Shown piece after piece: positions 17,387 to 27,352 of a stretch of DNA of 34,416 bases (position 1 is its first letter; each line of letters opens with the position of its first letter). The notes under the pieces were generated by a model. The model searched no databases. It saw only the letters and a list, made by a program, of their open reading frames with translations, and was not told where the DNA came from. Both the position numbers and the translations under genes were made by a program. The stretch comes from Candidatus Bathyarchaeota archaeon (lineage in GTDB: Archaea; Thermoproteota; Bathyarchaeia; Bathyarchaeales; DTEX01): assembly GCA_003601835.1 (NCBI GenBank), contig PIYB01000007.1, forward strand, positions 1 through 34,416, in the 5' to 3' direction.

Positions 17387-17845
17387 CTAAAGGACGTAAA
17401 CCAAGGCTACAACAGCGCACCCGTAACTGTTCTCTGGCACATCAAGCGTCTCAATTCTGTGTTTAACGTCGGTCAGCTTGATGCCGCGGATTTCCGCCAT
17501 TTCCATGAGCCTGCCGAATATTTGTTTCTTGATCGTTGCTTCATCTGTGTTTCCGTAAGCCTCAGCCACCACGCCGTAACCATGGTTTTCTTCGGCTCCC
17601 CATGCAATTCCGGAGCTAATTTTGCCGCTTGTTCCTTCCGCTTTCGAGATAACCGCGTATGTGATTGCGCCTATCGGAATCTTCTGAGGTTCAACCTCTT
17701 TGCAGCCAGGCGGGATTATGGAGCTCACCTCCACAAGGTTACATTGAGCTATGCCAGCTTCTTTTAAGGCTAGGTCGAAAGCGTTCAGCTGCGAAACCTT
17801 GCTGACTGCTTTTCCACCGGTTACGAAGAAAGCCTTCGGAATCAT
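17387..17845 (-). CDS. pdaD: Pyruvoyl-dependent arginine decarboxylase
   Basis: 152-aa ORF with the self-cleavage context LVEVSSIIPPGCKEV and GIAWGAEENHGYGVVAEAYG. Confidence 0.9.
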   Translation of the reverse strand: MIPKAFFVTGGKAVSKVSQLNAFDLALKEAGIAQCNLVEVSSIIPPGCKEVEPQKIPIGAITYAVISKAEGTSGKISSGIAWGAEENHGYGVVAEAYGNTDEATIKKQIFGRLMEMAEIRGIKLTDVKHRIETLDVPENSYGCAVVALVYVL

Positions 17846-18096
17846 ATGTTTCCACCGTTTACATTCAACTTTATTCTGTCTGCAATCTCTTCACAGACCG
17901 GTCTCACGGCATATTCATGATAAAACGAACACATTAAATTAACTGTGATCCGACTGAATACCGGTTAACCGTTAGCAAACAGTCAACAACCGCTCATAAC
18001 CCAGATGTTGCTTAGTAATGGCGTTCCACAGATTTCGATACTTAACACTGTTTTAACACAATATAAGCGGCAGTTGTATTCAGCGTAGGGATTATC

Positions 18097-19299
18097 TCAA
18101 TTCTTAGCACGATCACAACCAAGGGGCGTTTTTTCCTTGTTTTTCGTTGGATTTCCTATCGAAATCCGATAAGTTGGTTCGGCTATTTTTCTTTTCCATC
18201 CGTATTTACGTTTGTCATAAAACGGAAACTTGACAACTTTCGCCGTGGAGGTTTTTCCTCTGATGTCTATCGTGAGCTCTGTTCCAGGCGCCGAAAAATC
18301 AGGATGTACATATCCGATGGCGATTCCTTTCTTCAACAATGGTGAATAGGTTCCACTGGTTACGACTCCCACTTCCTTGTTACCGCTTCTTATTGGCATT
18401 CCCTTCCTCGGTATGCCTTTGCTGACAAGCCTTAAACCTATCCTCGTCTTCTTTGGACCTTCATTTATCTGCTTAAGGAGCGCCGCCTTCCCAACAAAAT
18501 CTCGTTCATCAAACCTAACCCCGTAGTCTAGTCCAGCCTCGATTGGACTGGTCTCTTCGTTCAGTTCATTGCCGTAAAGACAGTAACCTGCCTCTGTCCT
18601 CAAGGTGTCCCTCGCTGCAAGCCCACAAGGCTCAATACCGAATCCTCTCCCAGTGTCAAGAATCTTATGCCAAAACCTTAGAACGTCTTCCTTGCCTTGG
18701 TGTTCAAAAAGGTAGATTTCGAACCCGTCCTCACCTGTGTAGCCAGTTCTCGATATCAGAAAACGGTTGTGTCCCGCGGAAAACCATGAACAATGAAAAC
18801 GTGGCATGGAAGCCAATTCAAAGCCGAAGCATTGCTCAAGCGTCTGAGCAGCTCGAGGACCTTGAACCGCTATCATGGGTACATTGTCCGTAAGGTCCTT
18901 CAGCTCAACATTCATCTCTTGAGAATTTTTCCTTAACCATGAAAGATCCTTTTCCTTGTTGACGGCGTTGGTCACCAACAAGAATTCTTCTTCACCTAGC
19001 CTGAAGATCATTATGTCATCGATAACGCCGCCGGAAACGTTGCAAAAAAAGGCGTGTTGACCCTGCATGAGGTCAAGAATTGAAGCGTCATTCGTTAAGA
19101 GACGGTTCAACAGGTTCAAGGAATGAGCGCTCCGTACGAGAAGCCGTCCCATGTGAGAAATGTCAAACAACCCGACGGCGTTCCTGACAGCTAGATGCTC
19201 AACGATGGACCCTTTGTACCAGAGGGGCATCTCAAAACCAGCATACTCATAAACACGTCCGTGTTCCTTGTGAAAATCGTAAAGCAAGGTTCTCTTCAT
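18097..19299 (-). CDS. gcvT: Aminomethyltransferase (glycine cleavage system T protein)
   Basis: MKRTLLYDFHKEHGRVYEYAGFEMPLWYKGSIVEHLAVRNAVGLFDISHMGRL; SRTGYTGEDGFEIY. Start trimmed to the internal ATG. Confidence 0.92.
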   Translation of the reverse strand: MKRTLLYDFHKEHGRVYEYAGFEMPLWYKGSIVEHLAVRNAVGLFDISHMGRLLVRSAHSLNLLNRLLTNDASILDLMQGQHAFFCNVSGGVIDDIMIFRLGEEEFLLVTNAVNKEKDLSWLRKNSQEMNVELKDLTDNVPMIAVQGPRAAQTLEQCFGFELASMPRFHCSWFSAGHNRFLISRTGYTGEDGFEIYLFEHQGKEDVLRFWHKILDTGRGFGIEPCGLAARDTLRTEAGYCLYGNELNEETSPIEAGLDYGVRFDERDFVGKAALLKQINEGPKKTRIGLRLVSKGIPRKGMPIRSGNKEVGVVTSGTYSPLLKKGIAIGYVHPDFSAPGTELTIDIRGKTSTAKVVKFPFYDKRKYGWKRKIAEPTYRISIGNPTKNKEKTPLGCDRAKN

Positions 19300-19488
19300 G
19301 ATTAGACCTTCGAATCGCCTTTGCAATATTTTTAAGGTACTGCGATTCCGATATTAACCCTTCGTTAATCCTCTCTATTCCTAGTTGCCCACGCTTCTAA
19401 TGCAGGAAAAAGGAGAACCAAAAATTATTAATGCCACTATTCAGAAAGGTGGAAACCTAGTTCGAAACCTATAGCCACAAAAAAAGGC

Positions 19489-20358
19489 TTGAAGCCAAGG
19501 CTGCCAAACATGAATCCTCAAAAAAACGTCAAAGTTGCCTTTCAAGGCGAACCCGGAGCTTACAGCGAAAGCGCTGTCCTAACCTTTTTCGGTTCATCTT
19601 CTCAACCAGTGCCCTGCAGAAGGTTCTCGGACGTATTTAGAAGTGTCGAAACTGGGGAAACAGAGTTTGGTGTTGTTCCAATCGAAAACTCAATTGAGGG
19701 AAGCGTAAACCAAGTTTACGATCTGTTCCTGAAGTATGACCATAAAGTCTGCGGGGAAATAGTTCTAAAGATCGCCCACTGCCTCATAGCGAATCCCGGA
19801 ACTAAACTTGACACAATTAAGGTCATCTATTCTCACCCGCAAGCCTTAGCTCAATGCAGAAGCTTCCTGGAAAACCTAGACTGCGAAATGATCTCTACGT
19901 ACGACACAGCTGGCAGCGTAAAAATGATAAAAGAGCAACAGCTGATGGATGCTGGCGCCATAGCTGGAGAAAGAGCCGCCGAGATCTATAACATGAACAT
20001 TCTAGCTCGGAATATATCAGACACCCCAAACAATTACACGCGTTTTTTTGTACTATCCAAAAATGATGCGCCTCCTTCTGGCAACGACAAAACCTCCGTG
20101 ATCTTCTCGACAAGACATGTGCCGGGCGCGCTCTATCAGATTCTCGGAGAATTCGCGAAACGAAAAATAAACCTCACAAAAATCGAGTCCAGACCGACGA
20201 AACGCCGACCTTGGGAGTACAACTTCTACCTAGACTTTGAAGGCCACAGAACTGAGAAACATTGCGCAGAAGCCTTAGAAGGCCTGAGAAGCAAAGCAGT
20301 CTTCGTTAAAGTTCTAGGCTCCTACCCGAAAGCCCCAGAAATATCGAACAGTTTGTAG
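19489..20358 (+). CDS. pheA: Prephenate dehydratase (PDT + ACT domains, no chorismate mutase domain)
   Basis: VKVAFQGEPGAYSESAVLTFF, VVPIENSIEGSVNQVYDLF, C-terminal ACT-like GALYQILGEFAKRKINLTKIESRPTKRRPWEYNFYLDFEGH. Alternative start at 19510. Confidence 0.93.
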   Translation: MKPRLPNMNPQKNVKVAFQGEPGAYSESAVLTFFGSSSQPVPCRRFSDVFRSVETGETEFGVVPIENSIEGSVNQVYDLFLKYDHKVCGEIVLKIAHCLIANPGTKLDTIKVIYSHPQALAQCRSFLENLDCEMISTYDTAGSVKMIKEQQLMDAGAIAGERAAEIYNMNILARNISDTPNNYTRFFVLSKNDAPPSGNDKTSVIFSTRHVPGALYQILGEFAKRKINLTKIESRPTKRRPWEYNFYLDFEGHRTEKHCAEALEGLRSKAVFVKVLGSYPKAPEISNSL

Positions 20359-20410
20359 CCTTTCAGCTTCAATAAATATAAATCTGCTAAATCCGCGGCG
20401 TTCTTCTGTC

Positions 20411-21121
20411 TTATTTCACTCTTACGATCTCTGGGATCTTCCCCCACAACCCCAATCGGCCTTCTCGAACTATTATGACCCCTCGAACACACTCGATGCC
20501 TCTCGCCTTTTCCAGCCCAAGACGAATCGACCCGTCAACATCCGAGCCGACCACAGAGTTGCAGACAGCTGTAGCCGCAGCATCAGCCAACGCAGCGTTC
20601 TCCGCCAATATAGTTACGGAGTCCGCTTCTCCGAAGCTTAAGGCGTGCCCAGTTTTGCTTGAGCTTGTAGCAACTCCCAGCGGACAATCCTTTTCGGTGA
20701 CGCGAAGACCGATTTTGCCGGAAACCTTTGGGTAGGCGGATACTATCGATATCACGACAGGGCTGTCTGTGACAACAGCTATTTCCCCACCATCTTCGAC
20801 AATTGCAACCCTTGCGCCGTCTCTGAGCATAGCTCTGACCGCAACATCTGCTAGTGCACCGGCGACGGATGCCATTGGTCCCACATCGGCTTTCTTCGAG
20901 GCTTCGGTCATGATCCGGACGATTTCGGGAGCTTCCGACGAGGGTTCTATAGGCTGCAACGTGTTTTGGAATTCTGGATGCTCCTTTATGTAGTTGAGAA
21001 GCAATCTTCTATGTCGTCTTATTTCAGCTATCGCTGTGGCGATGGCTTTTTCACTGTCACTTTTCAGGTGGAGCTTGGATTCCGCGATTCTCAGGCTTTG
21101 CTCGTACATAGTCGTCTTCAA
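20411..21121 (-). CDS. UPF0280 (COG2122, ApbE-like fold) protein
   Basis: ASVAGALADVAVRAMLRDGARVAIVEDGGEIAV; downstream of the NIL-ferredoxin and DUF39 genes. Confidence 0.82.
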   Translation of the reverse strand: MKTTMYEQSLRIAESKLHLKSDSEKAIATAIAEIRRHRRLLLNYIKEHPEFQNTLQPIEPSSEAPEIVRIMTEASKKADVGPMASVAGALADVAVRAMLRDGARVAIVEDGGEIAVVTDSPVVISIVSAYPKVSGKIGLRVTEKDCPLGVATSSSKTGHALSFGEADSVTILAENAALADAAATAVCNSVVGSDVDGSIRLGLEKARGIECVRGVIIVREGRLGLWGKIPEIVRVK

Positions 21122-21139
21122 CGGCGGTTTTCACCATTG

Positions 21140-21529
21140 TCAAAGAACCGTAATGGCTTTCACTGGACACGCCGCCACACAGGTTCTGCAGGCTACGCAT
21201 TTTTCTTCATCGAATTCAAGTGTCCAGTCCAGCCCGAATCTCAAGGCTTTTGTTGGGCAAGGAGAGATGCAAGCTCCACAGGATGTACAGGTGTCGTAAT
21301 CTATGTGGAGAATCCTAGTGAACTTTTGAACCTTTACCCCTGCTTTTTCAAACATCCTAAGAACGTCTTCAAGTTTCTTGCCTGTTACAGGGATTGATAC
21401 GACAAGTTCACCTTTCTGGGCGTTCACTTTGGCTTCCAATATGTTTATCGGTAAACGTGTTTTGAGCACAACCTCGGCTAGAACAGGTTTCTCGACAACC
21501 CCGGGTGAATAGGTGAGCCTTACCTTCAT
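21140..21529 (-). CDS. NIL-domain + 2[4Fe-4S] ferredoxin protein (MA1822-like)
   Basis: N-terminal NIL-like VRLTYSPGVVEKPVLAEVVLKTRLPINILEAKV; CTSCGACISPCP and CVACRTCVAACP clusters; 4-bp overlap with the upstream gene. Confidence 0.88.
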   Translation of the reverse strand: MKVRLTYSPGVVEKPVLAEVVLKTRLPINILEAKVNAQKGELVVSIPVTGKKLEDVLRMFEKAGVKVQKFTRILHIDYDTCTSCGACISPCPTKALRFGLDWTLEFDEEKCVACRTCVAACPVKAITVL

Positions 21530-23061
21530 ATCGTAGATCTCCCTCCTACAAGCTTCTTGGAGATATCATCCGTCGTTATGATTCCCTTGACGCACCTAGC
21601 CTCATCAACAACAGGGACCCCTGAAATGTTGTGTCTCGCCATCCTTCTGGCTACAACATCAATAGATTCATTTTCTAAAGCCGTGACAACCTTTCTGGTC
21701 ATTATCTCTGACAACTTTGCCTTCTCGTTAGCTAACGCTCTAGCCAAGTCCCAAGATGTCACGATCCCAACAAGCCTCTGGTTCTCATCTACGACCGGTA
21801 GATGATCGATTCCCTTCTCTACGAGTTTTCTCGCAACTTTCTTCACATCGTCACTAGGCTGCGCCGTGATAACCTCTTTTCTCATCACATCTCGAACTTT
21901 AGGCTCCCTCCGCTTTACCTTTAAAGGTTTGAATGTTCTTTGTCTTGGAAGAGGCTCCACCGGCTTTGTGAGGAAGAATCTTCCTTCAAGAATCCATTTC
22001 TTCAGTACCTCAGATATCTCCCTCGCCATCTTGTAGCTTGACAGTGACGAAGAGGGCACATCTTTGTCTCCAATCGTGACCTTCCCTGACCGTAGATCTG
22101 CATATGTAACCTTCCCAACCACCGGTCTCAAGTCAGGTCTCCGTGGAACACCGTAATCTTTTATGGTTACAGTTATGTCCTCGTCTTTCAAAGCAGCAGT
22201 AGATGCAACCCTTCGATTTATTATCGGAATTGGGATGCCTACGCCCACATACAAAGTAACCCCGTACCTGTGGAAAGAGGCGCCTCGGAGATACCGGCTT
22301 TGCATCTGTTTCAGGTCGCCTCGAACCATGAGCGTGCCGAAACCCGCTTGGGGACTGTGTTGAGTTCCCTCGCCGATGATGTAGCCGGTTCCTCCACCCA
22401 GAAAGATTCTTGTGCCGATTCCTAACGTTTCGTAATTCCAGTCTTTACAAAGCGGGTTCAGCTGCCCTGCACCTGAGAAGGTTACGTTTCCAAAGTTCGG
22501 CAGCAACGTGCCCATGTACGTATATATAACGCGGTCAGTGCTGTTTGTGGCTGCGTCATAAGTTTGATAGCAGTTCCTCGGGTTGACTAGAATAGCTTGG
22601 TTTAAATCGTCGATCGTGATGACTGTTTCAATGTGCCTGCGTGGATAACAGTCAGTACCATAAGACTCAGCTCTCAGCTCAACCTCCTTGCCTGAAACCA
22701 AGTCTTCTATAACATGCCCCCCGCCATATTCGAACCCTCTAGTCTCGCTTAACGCCGTGGCACCTAGATATCCATCAACAGCAGCTAATCCCTTGTAAAG
22801 TGGGACGTCATTGAGCCAACATTTAGTCATCTTTATCGGTGGGTCTGCATGCCCAAAGTTGAGGAAGACGCCGGAGCTGCACATGGCGCCGAAGGTTCCA
22901 GAGGTGACAACATCCACCTCTTTCGCTGCAACCTCTACTCCGCTGCTTTCGACGAGTTTGATCATTTCCTCAGCGGTTAGCACAACAGCGTCGCCGCGCT
23001 TTATCTTCTCATTTATCTCCTCCACCGACCGAATCTCATCTGTCTCACTGTTTCCAGACAA
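21526..23061 (-). CDS. DUF39 (COG1900) protein with C-terminal CBS pair; L-aspartate semialdehyde sulfurtransferase type (MA1821-like)
   Basis: KEVDVVTSGTFGAMCSSGVFLNFGHADPPIKMTKCWLNDVPLY; C-terminal VRDVMRKEVITAQPSDDVKKVARKLVEKGIDHLPVVDENQRLVGIVTSWDL (CBS). Confidence 0.88.
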   Translation of the reverse strand: MSGNSETDEIRSVEEINEKIKRGDAVVLTAEEMIKLVESSGVEVAAKEVDVVTSGTFGAMCSSGVFLNFGHADPPIKMTKCWLNDVPLYKGLAAVDGYLGATALSETRGFEYGGGHVIEDLVSGKEVELRAESYGTDCYPRRHIETVITIDDLNQAILVNPRNCYQTYDAATNSTDRVIYTYMGTLLPNFGNVTFSGAGQLNPLCKDWNYETLGIGTRIFLGGGTGYIIGEGTQHSPQAGFGTLMVRGDLKQMQSRYLRGASFHRYGVTLYVGVGIPIPIINRRVASTAALKDEDITVTIKDYGVPRRPDLRPVVGKVTYADLRSGKVTIGDKDVPSSSLSSYKMAREISEVLKKWILEGRFFLTKPVEPLPRQRTFKPLKVKRREPKVRDVMRKEVITAQPSDDVKKVARKLVEKGIDHLPVVDENQRLVGIVTSWDLARALANEKAKLSEIMTRKVVTALENESIDVVARRMARHNISGVPVVDEARCVKGIITTDDISKKLVGGRSTI

Positions 23062-23442
23062 TTTTCATCCCTCCAACAACTTGTCCATAGGTTTCAACAT
23101 AAAAAATGAACGAAATGCTGCTTCAACACGAGAAAACTGTTGAGATTCTCCGCAGATTATTCTGAGACTTGTTTCCCCCATGTATTCTTTTACATATTTA
23201 CGCTACGTATTATTCACTTGCATATATATTTTTCCTTGAAAACTCGTAAACCAAGAATCTAAGCCCGGTTTTCTCAGGAAAATCTTCAGAGATAGCTCGT
23301 CTTTTTCTCATCCGGAAGCCTAAGAATAAACATAGCTGCACGAGTAAAACCTTGAAAAACATATCCAAAAAAATGTGCAAAAGCGATAAATAATGGTTCA
23401 CCTTTCTCTATGCGGAACTCAAACTAAAAGCTGGATAAACCT

Positions 23443-24780
23443 ATGGAAGAATTCTTCCAGCTGGCTATTGAACTCGTCGAAGCCAGCAAAAAACACGAGC
23501 ACTACCGCGATTCGGAATGCATCAACCTCATAGCAAGCGAAGGCATCAAATCTCCCGCCGTTAAAGAGATGCTTCAACTATCCATGGATCTCGAAAGCAG
23601 ATATGCAGAAGGCGAAAACGATCTTGAGGGACACGTGAAGAAAAGGTACTATCAAGGTCAGAAATACATGAGCGTCATCGAGGACCGCGCAACAGATCTT
23701 ATGAAAAAACTCTTCAAGTGCAGCTGGGCAGACGTTCGACTTGTTTCAGGTACGCACGCCAATCTCGCTGCTTTTAAAGGGCTTTCAATGGTAACCAAAA
23801 GCCAAAAGATGGTTGTCACCCCACTTAGCTGCGGGGCACACATCACACACGACTATTCAGGTCTCGCAGGAAAAGTCTTAGGGCTGGTAAACATAGAACA
23901 TGCATATGACATAAAGGAGATGAATATAGACCCAGATAAATCAGCCGCCATAATTAGAGCAGCAAAACCCGGCATCGTAACATTTGGCGGAAGCCTTTTC
24001 CTGTTCCCCCATCCAGTCAAAGAACTCAGGGCTGTAGCTGATGAGGTAGGTGCATACATCGTCTATGATGCAGCTCACGTTCTCGGCCTCATAGCCGGCG
24101 GCGAGTTTCAGGATCCGCTGAGAGAAGGAGCTGACTTTGTCACATCCTCAACTCATAAAACGTTTCCTGGCCCTCAGGGCGGTGCGATCTTCGCTGATCT
24201 GAAAAACACTAGGATGGAAAAAGCTATAAAAAATGTTCAGTATGCCATCTTTCCGTTGAGCACCTCCAACACTCATCTGGGACGGTTGCCTGCGTTAGGG
24301 GTTGCGGCTTTAGAGCTGAAACTGTTCGGTGACGATCTTGCTAAACAGACGGTTAAGAACGCTCAGGCGGCTGGACAGTACCTGTACGAGAATGGATTAA
24401 AGGTTCTAGCTGAGCACAAGGGTTTCACAAGGTCGCATCAGATCGCAGTGGATGTCCGTGAGTATGGCGGCGGAAAGATAATAGCGGAGAAGCTGGAAGC
24501 AGCGAACATAATTTTGAATAGAAACCTGTTGCCGTATGATGATCAAAGCAACCGAGAGAACCCATCGGGGCTTAGAATAGGTTTCCAAGACGTGACTAGA
24601 AGAGGATTCAAAGAAGAAGATATCAAGCATCTTTGTGATCTGATGATGGACGTGATAAAGAACCGTCGCCAGCCTTCCGAAGTCAGAGAAGACGTGATAG
24701 CCTTAAGAAAGAAGTTCAACGAGATTCATTACGGGTTCAAAAGCGTGGAAGAGGCCTTAAAACATCTTGAACAGGCTTGA
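23443..24780 (+). CDS. glyA: Serine hydroxymethyltransferase
   Basis: INLIASEGIKSPAVKEML, PLP-lysine region FVTSSTHKTFPGPQGGAIF. Confidence 0.9.
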   Translation: MEEFFQLAIELVEASKKHEHYRDSECINLIASEGIKSPAVKEMLQLSMDLESRYAEGENDLEGHVKKRYYQGQKYMSVIEDRATDLMKKLFKCSWADVRLVSGTHANLAAFKGLSMVTKSQKMVVTPLSCGAHITHDYSGLAGKVLGLVNIEHAYDIKEMNIDPDKSAAIIRAAKPGIVTFGGSLFLFPHPVKELRAVADEVGAYIVYDAAHVLGLIAGGEFQDPLREGADFVTSSTHKTFPGPQGGAIFADLKNTRMEKAIKNVQYAIFPLSTSNTHLGRLPALGVAALELKLFGDDLAKQTVKNAQAAGQYLYENGLKVLAEHKGFTRSHQIAVDVREYGGGKIIAEKLEAANIILNRNLLPYDDQSNRENPSGLRIGFQDVTRRGFKEEDIKHLCDLMMDVIKNRRQPSEVREDVIALRKKFNEIHYGFKSVEEALKHLEQA

Positions 24781-24892
24781 TAAATAGTGAAAAGACTGCT
24801 GTTCATTCTGTCTTCACATTCCTTTTAAGAGCCTTAACAGTTCTGTCCAAATTTCGTCACGTTCGCTTACCGAGCTCCCGATGTTTTCGAGA

Positions 24893-26164
24893 CTATCTTT
24901 CTCCTCGGAAGAATCTTATGATATTCACAACCGTGTTAATGTCACCGAACCCGCCAGCCTTTGTTACCACACGTAATCCATCATGGTGTCCGCCGATAAC
25001 GGTCCCGATCGGAACGCCTGGCAAGATTTCGGCGTCAATCCTTACCCCACTAGCCCCCAGCGCATCCATAATCTTCACAGCAGCGTCTCCGCCTATGAGC
25101 GTCAAGCCGGCTAACCTGTGACTTTTTGCAATCCGTTTAACGGCGCCGCTCAAGACTGACAAAATTTTCTCAGCAACCTGTTCTCGTTTCAACCCCAGAC
25201 TTTTTCCAGTCTCCTGTATCTCTAAAACGGAATTCTCAGAATGCACTGCCCGGATGATAACGTCTTTGCCCTTTACGAAAGCTTCTCCCGTCCTGTTCAC
25301 AAGCTCCATTATTGCAGCTTCAAGCTCTTCTCTGGTTTTGAAGATTTTGTTAAAATCAGGATCAAGAACCACAATGTTTGGCTCATCTTCAGCTAACGCT
25401 ATTTGACCAAGTGTCACCTTGTTTGTGCTTCCAGACACCACAAGCAGTCTTGATCTTGATCCAACATTCAGAAGCTCAGCAACATGCAGAGCTAACCCAG
25501 CAGATCCACAGGGCAACATGTTACAGTCCGCTGAAGCCTTGGCTATTTTCGCTAGATCCTCCCGTGTCTCGCAGTCTGCTACTATTATTTTGGCTCCTTC
25601 CTGAATCAGTCTTTGAATTTCATGGTTTACGGACTCATCTCCGCTCCTGACTTTAGACAAGCTCAGATAACCAATCTTCCGGCTCGTCTGTCTCCCTATT
25701 AGGTTGATAATGTGCGATTCCTTCACGGGATTCAAAGGGTCCCGAGCAAACTCTGACTTTTCAAGAGGCACGTTGTTGACCATAAGCTGTCCGTTGACGA
25801 CGGTTCTGCCTTGCTCAGGAAATGCTGGCGCCACAATAACAGCGTCTAAGTCGAGCTCGTCTAGAACAGCGTTAAGCTCTGCTCCAAGGTTTCCTCTCAA
25901 GGTTGAATCAATCTTTTTGTAAACTAGTTCAATCCCTAGGTTCCTAAGTCTCCTCAGCGTGTCTCTAACTTTCTTATATGCGTTTTCCGCCGTCACATTT
26001 CTTGTTTCAGTGTCAATGACCACGACATCGAAGTTTTTCCTTAACGAGCCCAACGCGTCAGGTTTAGCTAAAACAAGAGTTTCCAGCCCCTTTTTCTTAA
26101 ACTGGATACCAACATCACAGGCTCCAGTGAAATCGTCCGCAACCACGCCGAAAAAGACGGCCAT
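24893..26164 (-). CDS. Four-carbon acid sugar kinase family protein (DUF1537)
   Basis: FFGVVADDFTGACDVGIQFKKKGLETLVL, VYKKIDSTLRGNLGAEL, AFPEQGRTVVNGQLMVNNVPLEKSEFARDPLNPV. Start trimmed from 26224 to the ATG at 26164. Confidence 0.88.
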   Translation of the reverse strand: MAVFFGVVADDFTGACDVGIQFKKKGLETLVLAKPDALGSLRKNFDVVVIDTETRNVTAENAYKKVRDTLRRLRNLGIELVYKKIDSTLRGNLGAELNAVLDELDLDAVIVAPAFPEQGRTVVNGQLMVNNVPLEKSEFARDPLNPVKESHIINLIGRQTSRKIGYLSLSKVRSGDESVNHEIQRLIQEGAKIIVADCETREDLAKIAKASADCNMLPCGSAGLALHVAELLNVGSRSRLLVVSGSTNKVTLGQIALAEDEPNIVVLDPDFNKIFKTREELEAAIMELVNRTGEAFVKGKDVIIRAVHSENSVLEIQETGKSLGLKREQVAEKILSVLSGAVKRIAKSHRLAGLTLIGGDAAVKIMDALGASGVRIDAEILPGVPIGTVIGGHHDGLRVVTKAGGFGDINTVVNIIRFFRGER

Positions 26165-26239
26165 GCCTATTCCTCTGAAAAGAGACGATCGTATCAAATT
26201 AAAGAATCTATCGTTCCGCAGCATGTTGAGCTGATATTG

Positions 26240-27352
26240 TTATTGCTTGTCATTCTCCAGAACACGAGGAATCTTTCCGGATCTAATGGCATGGTCAGCT
26301 AGGACAAGAGCTAAACAAGATTCTACGACGGGTACGGCTCTCGGGACGACGCATGGATCATGTCTTCCCGACAGTTCGATTTCGGTTTCTTCCATCCGGC
26401 TTATGTCAACGGTTTTCTGTCGCTTAGATATGGAAGACGTCGGCTTGAAAGCAACCCTCACAACAATCGGCATGCCCGATGATATTCCGCCAAGCACCCC
26501 GCCAGCATTGTTGGATAAGGAGATAACCCTGCCCTTTCTAACAGCGTACTGGTCGTTGTTTTCTGAACCTTTCATGTAGGCAGCTTGGAAACCTGCGCCA
26601 AACTCTACGCCTTTCACAGCGGGAATGTTGAACATCATTTTGGCTATGTCTGAGTCTAAAGAATCAAAGACAGGTTCCCCGAGTCCAACTGGGACATTCA
26701 AGGCTATCCCTTCAACTATTCCGCCTAGACTATCCCCTTCTTCAATCGTCTTAAGTACAGCCTTTTCCATAAGGACTGCGGTTTCCGGAACAGCGCAGCG
26801 CACTGCATTTTTGTAGACGTTTCTGCGGATATCGTCGTATTCCACTTGACCAGCGACTTTTATCTTGCCGATCTGTACGGTGTGGGCTAAAACCTCTACG
26901 CCGAGGTATGTGAGCAGTTTCTTGGCGATTGCACCCGCCATCACGTAAGCTACGGTGACGCGGCCGCTGAATCTTCCTCCTCCTCTATAATCGTTGTATC
27001 CACCGTACTTTATGTGAGCTGTGTAATCCGCGTGTCCGGGACGAGGCTTTTGTCTCAACAGACGGTACGGTTCGGATTTGACATCGCGGTTTCTAACAAT
27101 CAAACATATCGGCGCGCCTGTTGTGTATCCTTCGTGGATTCCTGAAAGAATCTCGACGCGGTCCTCTTCCTTTCTCCGAGTGCTCACCGACGTAAACCCG
27201 GGTTTTCTTTTGTCCACCTCAGCTTGAACATCCTCAATTGTGAGCTTTAGACCCGCTGGACAGCCATCTAAAACCGCACCGATACATGCGCCGTGGCTTT
27301 CTCCAAAACAAGTCAGGACCAGAGCCTTCCCTATTGAGTTACCGTTCAACAA
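26240..27352 (-). CDS. aroC: Chorismate synthase
   Basis: CFGESHGACIGAVLDGCPAG, RPGHADYTAHIKYGGYNDYRGGGRFSGRVTV, SGRHDPCVVPRAVPVVE. Confidence 0.97.
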   Translation of the reverse strand: MLNGNSIGKALVLTCFGESHGACIGAVLDGCPAGLKLTIEDVQAEVDKRKPGFTSVSTRRKEEDRVEILSGIHEGYTTGAPICLIVRNRDVKSEPYRLLRQKPRPGHADYTAHIKYGGYNDYRGGGRFSGRVTVAYVMAGAIAKKLLTYLGVEVLAHTVQIGKIKVAGQVEYDDIRRNVYKNAVRCAVPETAVLMEKAVLKTIEEGDSLGGIVEGIALNVPVGLGEPVFDSLDSDIAKMMFNIPAVKGVEFGAGFQAAYMKGSENNDQYAVRKGRVISLSNNAGGVLGGISSGMPIVVRVAFKPTSSISKRQKTVDISRMEETEIELSGRHDPCVVPRAVPVVESCLALVLADHAIRSGKIPRVLENDKQ

